A stretch of DNA of 64,000 nt from Sternotherus odoratus (Eukaryota > Chordata > Testudines > Kinosternidae). Under the pieces are notes generated by a model. The model did no database searches. It was not told the origin of the DNA and saw nothing but the letters and a program-made list of their open reading frames with translations. The translations under genes and the position numbers were made by a program. Location of the stretch: positions 64,674,390-64,738,389 of the forward strand of contig JAVMKO010000003.1 of assembly GCA_032164245.1 (NCBI GenBank), written 5' to 3'. The stretch's first letter is position 1, and every line of letters begins with the position of its first letter. Shown here one piece after another: positions 57,463 to 64,000 of the stretch.

Positions 57463-58157
57463 CAGTAAAACCTCGATTTAACGGACCTCGACTTAACGGA
57501 CTTCGGATGCAACGGACAAAATTTCTGATCCATATCAGACAACAACCCCTCCCTGCTGCGGCCCCGGTCCCCTTCTCTGGCGGCCATCTGCTGGCTCCCG
57601 GCTGCTGCCCCAGTCCCGGCAGCAGGCGGGCTGGCTCCTGGCTCCCAGCTGCCGCCCGGGTCCCAGCCGCTAGTGGGTTGGCTGCTGGCTCCCGGCTCCC
57701 GCCCGGGTCCCACCAGCGGGCAGGCTGGCTGTCGGCTCCCGCCCGGGTCCTGCCAGCGGGCAGGCTGGCTGCCGGCTCCCACCAGCGGGCTGGCTGCCGG
57801 CTCCCGTCTCCCGCCCAAGTCCCGCCAGCGGGCGGGCTGGCTCCCGTCTCCCGCCCGGGTCCCGGCAGCAGGCGGGCTGGCTGCCGGCTCCCGGCTGCCG
57901 CCCGGGTCCCGGCAGCGGGCGGGCTGGCTGCCGGCTCCCGGCTGCCGCCCGGGTCCTGGCAGCGGGCGGGCTGGCTGCCGGCTCCTGGCTCCCGCCCGGG
58001 TCCCAGCAGCAGGCGGGCTGCGGAGCTGCCACCCCGACCCTGTGGCGGGCGGGCTGCTGCTCTGACAGCTCGTTGTTTTTTTTAATTAAATAATGGACTT
58101 TTTGATTTAACGGACACCCCCTCGCCCGAATTAGTCCGTTAAATGGAGGTTTTACTG
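57463..58157. mobile_element. Tigger-like element filled with a minisatellite
   Basis: The left end CAGTAAAACCTCGATTTAAC and the right end TTAAATGGAGGTTTTACTG are inverted. A second inverted layer (GACTTAACGGAC...GATTTAACGGAC) lies inside. TA precedes the left end; the right flank reads GA, probably a later change. From about 57575 to 58035 the interior is a GC-rich minisatellite. The long open frames on both strands (up to 192 codons) are products of the repeat. Confidence 0.8.
57575..58035. repeat. GC-rich minisatellite, about 47-bp unit
   Basis: The last full units start at 57877, 57924 and 57971 (47 bp apart) with CTGGCTGCCGGCTCC, each containing CCGCCCGGGTCC and GCAGCGGGCGGG. Earlier units vary in length through internal deletions. 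About 80% or more G+C, in strong contrast to the surroundings. Confidence 0.9.
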
Positions 58158-59117
58158 GATTACTATTAACAGAATTGCTATTGTAAAAGCAGTAAGTTCA
58201 CTAGCTCCAGTGGTTATAGTCAGATGTGCACTTTGCAGCATAATATCAGCTCTGGTCTCCAAAGTGCCTTCCTCTCTGACCCAGAAAAAGTAGACCATGA
58301 AATTAAGGTTAGTAACATGGGACTGATAAGTCACTACATCCTCATATGATGTCTCATTACACATCAACTGGGTTTCACTATATATTTTACACTATGTAAT
58401 ATACATTTTGCTGTGCACCACAAGTATTTCAATATGTAATATTCAGAAAGTGGCAGTTTACACTTAAAGTTTCAGTATGTGGTGGGATATTTCAATACTA
58501 AACACAATTTCACCTTTCAAATGTTATGCACTGTAAAGGTTAGTTAGAAATGCTTTACCATATGTGGTGTTATTTTTACAGAATATGATTTAATGCTTCA
58601 TTATTCTATTAGTATATTTATTTTACTATACATATCAATGTGTCATACACTCTGAAGTGAGAATGTACTAAACAAACACTACATAAGAGGTATATAAGCC
58701 TAATTTGTTTCTTAAGTTAATTTATCTAAACCTAATTTTACTACATTTAACTTATTCTGATATTTTAATGTTCATTCCAGTGACTCCACTCAAAATAATA
58801 CATGTAAATAAACCTCTTAATAATAAAGAATTTCCAAAAACAAACTAATAACTTACACTGAAGCGCTTTTAAATGAATAAATAATCAAAGAAATTATCTT
58901 ATTAAATGAGACTCTGGAAAACGGGCCTCTTAGATGAATGTATGTTATATGTACTAAATCAAAATAAAATTAATTAGAACAGAAAAACCTCCCAAGAATC
59001 AATTGTTAGAGCAACAATTTTGGTGCGGCAAGGTTATCTATATAACTGCTCTTTCCAGTACATTGTTTACATCATCACTTAAAATACAAAAGCAGGAGAA
59101 ATAGCTGCAGAAATTAG
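58158..59117. other. AT-rich non-coding stretch
   Basis: No gene or named repeat recognised. Confidence 0.45.
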
Positions 59118-59640
59118 TTAGTTATGCCCAATCGGGTATGGGCCGCCAACCGCAGATCTCCAGAGTCCTCTATCCTGGGCCATTCTCTCTAGCTGGTTCC
59201 AGGTGTAGCCCATTTTTGTGGTATCAGCCTGAAGGTTACGTCGCCAGGTGTTTCTTGGACAACCTCTTTTCCGCTTGCCCTTGCGTCCATCTTGTCTCGC
59301 TAATACCTAATAGGGTCAGGTTGTTGCTTCTCATCTCTGCTGCAACCTGCCCTGTCTTTCCTGACTCATACATGGTCCTCATGTTCCATGTGCCGATGGT
59401 AATCCTCCTGGTTATAAAAGGGTGATCGGCTTAGTGGCTTCCTCGCGGCTTTCACCACCCAGTGTCATGTGTCTTTGAGTTGAAGACCCTTCTTTTTCCA
59501 GGCTTAAAGTCTCTTATCTCTATTGTTGGCGTTTCTGTAGCACGCTGATTTTTTTTACAAGGTGGAGTTGCTAGCCCCACGCCCAACCCTCCTCCTTTAC
59601 CCTGACTTGGGACAGGCAGATGGCCCCGAAGGACCTCTCT
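59118..59640 (-). mobile_element. LINE remnant with internal deletion (no reverse transcriptase)
   Basis: On the minus strand, starting near 59640, a 5'-UTR-like stretch leads into the start of an APE-type endonuclease (NMRTMYESGKTGQVA, then LLGISETRWT). The sequence then jumps, within a few bases near 59280-59290, to the ORF C-terminus (GKRKRGCPRNTWRRNL, DTTKMGYTWNQLERMAQDRG) and a TAA at 59118-59120. The whole reverse transcriptase is missing and the two parts are in different frames. The C-terminal motif is typical of non-LTR elements close to the RTE/CR1 groups; the exact clade is uncertain. Confidence 0.7.
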
Positions 59641-62427
59641 GGTGGAGTCTGCAGAAATTAAGACACAAAATAATCTTCACTTAAGAAATGGGCAGATTAC
59701 AATTGTTTTGAGATCAGCCAATCACACTGTACATTTTCTGTTACCATGTTATAACTCATTAGTCCTCATGCTGACAAAGCCTTCACTAGGTGTTAACAAA
59801 AGGGTATTTCACTGCAATACTACAATGGTAGCAAACTGCAGATGTGTTCATAGTCATTGGGTCAATCAATTTTTTCACACGAGATTCGCCGGCTATAGAC
59901 CACATAGAACACATCTGAAAGATGTGAATCAAAAAGCAAGAGCATGGCACCCCAAAAGTGATTATATGACAAGGTAGGCCAAGTGAATAGAGCCCCGCAC
60001 ATCTGCGGATATCTGCTTCATATCTGTAGATATCCAGATGCAAATATCCACAAACCATGTTTGCAGATTGTGGACCAGATGCAGGGCCTCTACAGGTAAG
60101 TCCTCATTGAAAGGACCAACTCCAGTGATTTCTGTCAAAGCTGCTATGCTAACACTTGTACACAGAAGTAGCAGAGTAGCCACCACACTGCCCAATATAT
60201 ATGCTGGCAATTAGAAAAAAAGTAGTGGGGTGATGAAGGTTTGACTTTTCTTCCTCTCTCTCTCTCTAATGCCCACATGAAGCTGAAGATTTTTTAAGGG
60301 ACCCACTTTATTCAGGGAGTGGCCTAAGAAGAGGCTGTTGGAAAACAGCACACTCCTACCCTACAACAATATCCATTCAAAGCTCCCACACAGTTAGGCA
60401 CTTCTGTAACACCTATCATAGAGGGTTATTGTACAAGGATATTAAGTTGAGCATTAGTACCCCTGAGGTTGGTCAAGTGTTATCCCCCTTTAGCAGAAGT
60501 AGTAAGCAGAGTGAAGCTGTAGACAAGTCACCTAGTTATTGAGCAGACTGGGGTTAGTTATAGCCTAGGACTTCTGACCTGATTCCTTGTCCCATGCTCT
60601 GACCAGCAGATCTCACTGGCTCTTTGCCACATAGTTTAAGCACCTATTAACCCAGAAACAAAATAAAGAGCTTGGAATGCTGGGTGTCAGATTTAAGTGT
60701 GATTGTTTTAAGTCTTCTAACTCACACTAGTAGCTTATCTATATTCTGGGGCCCAAGACACTGATTTTCCACTGACCTAGTGGAAGGACTCAAGTGAATA
60801 ACTTAGATCTCAATATACTGAACGAGTCATCAATTTCTGATCTTAAGAACAAAAATTGGCAAGAAGTGTGACAAATTCAGACAATGCCACAGTGGTTACA
60901 TTGAGCTTGCTTTCAGTTCTCTTGTAAAAATGCAACTCGGTTTTAAGCTAGCTCTCGTTTTTAAAAATGTTTATTTTCGATAGTAGCATATAATCATGAG
61001 TGTTTCAATAGCAGCATATACTCATGTGTGTTTCCGCAGCTAAAAGAGAATTGAAGGCAGGAGGCCTTTCCCTTCTGAAGTAAGAATTTAAGATATTTAA
61101 ACTCAGTCATCTGGAGCCTCCATATTGTCTCCCACCCTTTTATTCTGAATTACTGTCATTCCTTACTTACAGACTATAAAGTGATATAGAAAAGATCCCC
61201 TAGTCTGGTGACACTTTAGAGAAAAACCCTGAACTGTCAGGTGTTGTTCATTGACATAATTGGAACCAACAGGCCAGATTATGCCCAGTTCCTGTGTGGA
61301 TGCCTAAGGAAGGTAGACGGCATTTCCCTCCCTTGTGCCTTCCACAGGGGCTAGGCACAATGGCTGTCATTACACATATTTAATAGTGATATACACGTAC
61401 TATGATCATAAACAATAACTCAGATCCCTAGCAACTGCCCTAGCGACGATAAAACTGTATGGCAAGTATCTTTGGTCCTTCATCAATATAACCTGTGTCT
61501 GCTTCCTGACTTTCTATACCCGAGTATAGACCATAGCAACTTATTTAATGGACTGGCAGCATCTAAATGATCAATCACCAGGCCACAGAACTATGGGAGC
61601 TAGTCATACAATAGCAGAACAGGCCATGTGCCATAGTGCCTTCTTACCCAAGTCATAGCAAATAATCTCTGCAAGTGGCAAAAGTATAGGCAAACAATGC
61701 TGTTTCACTGGTCATAAAAGATATGCTGACTGGTGGAAAACATACAAAGCTATTATAACTTGTCACATTTATGCCACAGTATTTCAGAGTACACAAAAAT
61801 TCCACACTTGCTAGAATACATAAGAGAACAGATACACTGACAACAGCTCTCTTTGTTAGAAATAATTAAGATGTTTTAACATTCTCAGTTAACATGAGGT
61901 AACACTTTGCAGTGGTCTGGTCTTGTTTAAATTCTTTTGAAACTATATTTTAAAGGTCTTAGACTTGCATTCTTTTATATGACAAAATGTGCAGTAACTG
62001 TATATGTCTCCCCGATGAAGTCTCATGTAATCATACTTGTGAGAGCTGTTCTTCTTCTTTGATGTTGTAATCTCAGACTGTGCAATATTCATCCTCTCCT
62101 TTTATTTACTGAAAACTGCACTCTCCAGCCACAACAGTTTGCCAGTACTGTGGGTGGGAGAATTAGATTTCCAATCCAGTCAACATTCTGACAACTATGT
62201 CCTCCCCCACTGAGCCTCAACCTGAGTCTGATAATCTGGAAATGTTGGGTTAGGCTGTTTCAGATGCAAATAGTCTTATAAAAGACTTTTGAAATAACTT
62301 TCATTTATGAGATGTGAAAACGTTGCCTCAGACCTTCTGGACACAGCACTAAAGATACAACGGGAAAGAGGCATTGCTTTATTATCCATGTATGCACGCT
62401 TTTAGTAGTCTAGCTTCACTTAGCTTT
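59641..62427. other. Non-coding region before the Harbinger element
   Basis: No gene recognised. A decayed MIR-like fragment on the minus strand is likely at about 60480-60610 (TTTAGCAGAAGTAGTAAGC, GACAAGTCACCTAG). 60965-61035 holds two near-copies of AGCATATAATCATGAGTGTTTC, a short tandem duplication. Confidence 0.5.
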
Positions 62428-62856
62428 CTAAGGGCTGGTCCCCACTACAGCTTAATGTCGACTTTAGTGACGTTAAGTCGATATAAACCTGTACCCGTCC
62501 TCACATGCATGCCATCTGCGTCGATTTAAAGGGCCCTCAAAATCTACTTCTGTACTCCTCCCTAACGAGAGGAGTAGTGCTGAAATCGACCTCTCTGGAT
62601 CAATTGTGGACTAGTGAGGACGAATGGGACGTTATTGGCCTCCAGAGGCTATCCCACAATGCTCCACTCTGACCACTCTGGACTGCCCCACTGCTCCACT
62701 GTGACCGCTCTGGACAGCACTCTCAACTCGCTGCTCTGGCCAGGTAGACAGGAAAAGACCCGGGAACATTTGAATAGCATTTCCTGTTTGGTCAGCGTGG
62801 CGAGCTCACCTGAACAGCTCAGTCGCCATTCAGAGCAATCAGCAGCACAAGCCGCC

Positions 62857-63442
62857 ATGCAGACCTCAGCATCACAAGACGCCATGCAGAGCTCAGCAGG
62901 ACAGGGGACCAGTCAGAGGAAAAGAGCTCCAGCATGGTCCACTCGTGAGGTGCTGGATCTCATCGCTATCTGGGGAGAGGACTCGGTGATGTTGGAACTC
63001 CACAACAACAAACAGAATGCCAACACGTTTGCCAGGGTCTCCAAGGCCATGCTGGAAAGGGGCCACAACAGGGATGCCCAGCAGTGCCGCGTGAAAATTA
63101 AGGAGCTGAGGCAAGCGTTCCAGAAAGCCAAAGAGGCAAATGGACGCTCGGGGGGTCCGCCGTGGACATGACGGTTCTACAATGAACTGAATCTGATAAT
63201 GGGGTGTGCCCCCACCACCATCGCACCGGTCTGTGTGGACTCCACACATGGGAAAATGGCCAGGGACGAGGACGATTCGGATGAGGAGGCGGAGGATGAT
63301 GCGGAGGGAAATATCACGGAACAGCAGGATGCAAACGGAGAAACAGTATTATTACCAGACAGCCAGGAGCTGTTTATCACCCTGGATCCAGTACTCAGCC
63401 AACCCTCCCAAGCGGGTACCCAAGCTGGCGAAGGGAACTCTG
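62857..63442 (+). pseudogene. MYB/SANT-like DNA-binding protein of a Harbinger element, broken
   Basis: The ATG at 62857 has an excellent context (GCCGCCATGC). A Ser/Gln-rich leader is followed by a MYB/SANT-like (trihelix) domain: APAWSTREVLDLIAIWGEDS, then RVSKAMLERGHNRDAQQC and RVKIKELRQAFQKAKEAN. In Harbinger elements this protein binds DNA and brings the transposase to the ends. TGA at 63169-63171 stops the frame after 104 codons, but the same frame continues openly (RFYNELNLIMG, then an acidic stretch DEDDSDEEAEDDAEGN and LLPDSQELFITLDP) to a splice-donor-like CTG|GTGGGT at 63442. So one point change has probably killed the copy. Upstream in-frame codons to 62614 are open but lack a better start. 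Similar sequences are numerous in turtle genomes. Confidence 0.75.
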
Positions 63443-63554
63443 GTGGGTGTTTTTTTTTTTTAAGGGATTACATGACTCATGATTTTTAAAGGAAGCATTT
63501 ATTAATGATTAACTTGCCCTAAGGACTTAGCGTGCTTTCATTGCTGGTCAGTTT

Positions 63555-63845
63555 CTACTCAAAGAGTTTGTCAATATACTCCGGTATTGACCGGAAGTCC
63601 TCCATGGACATTTCACTGAAGCTATCCAGGAGGTAGCGATGAAACTTCCGCACCAGATTTCTGGGGAGAGCCACCTTATGTGGTCCCCCGTGATAGGAGA
63701 CCACCCCACGCCACAAAAGTAGTAAGTAGTCTGGTATCATTGAGCAGGCTAGCATTGCGGCGAATGGACCAGGACTTTGCAGCGACTCAAGGAGCATGCG
63801 CTCTCTATCTCTCTGAGAAATTCTAAGCAAAGTGATGTTTTTCAT
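63555..63845 (-). CDS. Unrecognised open frame (96 codons) inside the Harbinger element
   Basis: ATG at 63845 to TAG at 63555 on the minus strand, facing the MYB-like gene. The product contains ISQRDRERMLLESLQSPGP, then SYHGGPHKVALPRNLVRKF and EDFRSIPEYIDKLFE. It is mixed hydrophobic and charged, with a plausible helical C-terminus, and has an ordinary amino-acid composition, unlike the repeat-derived frames elsewhere. I do not recognise it; it is not a DDE transposase. It may be part of the element's second gene or a passenger. Confidence 0.35.
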   Translation of the reverse strand: MKNITLLRISQRDRERMLLESLQSPGPFAAMLACSMIPDYLLLLWRGVVSYHGGPHKVALPRNLVRKFHRYLLDSFSEMSMEDFRSIPEYIDKLFE

Positions 63846-64000
63846 GGTTGCCTGTTTGAAATACGAACTGCAATTAGTCTGGACACAGTGAGCGAGACAG
63901 CCTGTAAGCCCCCCAACCCCCCCCCTTTCACCCCCGCGAGCCCATTGCGAGAGCAGTTAGAGGAGTTTTGAGCCTACAAGCGGATGCTTCCGCAGCCAGC
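63846..64000. other. Window edge, interior of the Harbinger element
   Basis: It includes a poly-C stretch (about 63908-63928) and then CGCGAGCCCATTGCGAGAGC, probably still part of the element. Nothing more can be assigned. Confidence 0.4.

Larger units (their letters stand above)
62428..64000 (+). mobile_element. Harbinger/PIF-type transposon, left part (runs off the window)
   Basis: The left end GGGCTGGTCCCCACTACAG follows TAA, the usual Harbinger target, and is followed by subterminal palindromic sequence with repeated GTCGA boxes. A MYB/SANT-like ORF on the + strand (62857 onward) and an opposite open frame (63555-63845) lie inside. Harbinger elements carry two genes, a MYB-like DNA-binding protein and a DDE transposase; the transposase is not in this window. 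The right end is not seen. Confidence 0.7.

Noticed and set aside
57507..58085. 192-codon repetitive frame (and its antisense partners)
   Set aside because: Translation of the 47-bp minisatellite; open in several frames because the unit lacks stops.
38156..64000. ATG5 or another gene downstream of PRDM1
   Set aside because: No exon with recognisable ATG5 or other host protein sequence was found on either strand; only transposon ORFs.

Overview
This is a vertebrate nuclear window carrying one complete protein-coding gene, PRDM1 (Blimp-1), on the + strand between about 6.7 and 38.2 kb. Upstream and downstream lie long non-coding stretches filled with transposons. The organism is most likely a turtle, probably a cryptodire. 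The evidence is a sauropsid-type PRDM1, long CR1 LINE copies ending in the CR1 3' tail, a tRNA-derived SINE at 42.7 kb of the kind known from cryptodiran turtles, and many hAT and Harbinger-like elements typical of chelonian genomes. This rests on recognition by eye, not on a database search.

Layout. 1-6.7 kb: upstream non-coding DNA with a MITE, a foldback repeat, a 43-bp tandem duplication and one unexplained coding-like patch on the minus strand. 6.7-38.2 kb: PRDM1, with a non-coding exon 1 (about 6765-7071), exon 2 (8640-8888) holding the start codon at 8706, and exons 3 (15966-16085), 4 (20839-21088), 5 (33068-34173), 6 (34554-34682) and 7 (34966-35541, stop 35539-35541), then a 3' UTR of about 1.4 or 2.6 kb. 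All junctions are GT-AG and all phases fit. The predicted protein is 787 aa: a PR/SET domain from exons 2-4, a Pro/Ser-rich middle from exon 5, and five zinc fingers plus an acidic tail from exons 5-7. Introns 2-4 hold nearly all the repeats. Introns 5 and 6, inside the zinc-finger region, are short and clean.

38.2-64 kb: no second gene was found. It is a mosaic of repeats: a hAT nested in a hAT with perfect target duplications at both levels, a tRNA SINE, a 5S-rRNA-like segment next to a CR1 end, two CR1 3' ends, a Helitron-like element split by a large foldback transposon, a hAT carrying a SINE, a Tigger-like element filled with a 47-bp GC-rich minisatellite, a LINE that has lost its reverse transcriptase, and at the right edge a Harbinger-type element with a MYB/SANT-like gene broken by a stop.

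Points worth a second look: (a) exon 1 is homologous to the exon that starts the long human PRDM1 isoform, but the start codon is ACG here, behind an in-frame stop, so this gene should make only the short N-terminus; (b) two Helitron-like copies with diagnostic ends, one used as a target by a foldback element; (c) two MITEs within the distal 3' UTR, upstream of microRNA seed matches. I did not find a wholly novel gene system.
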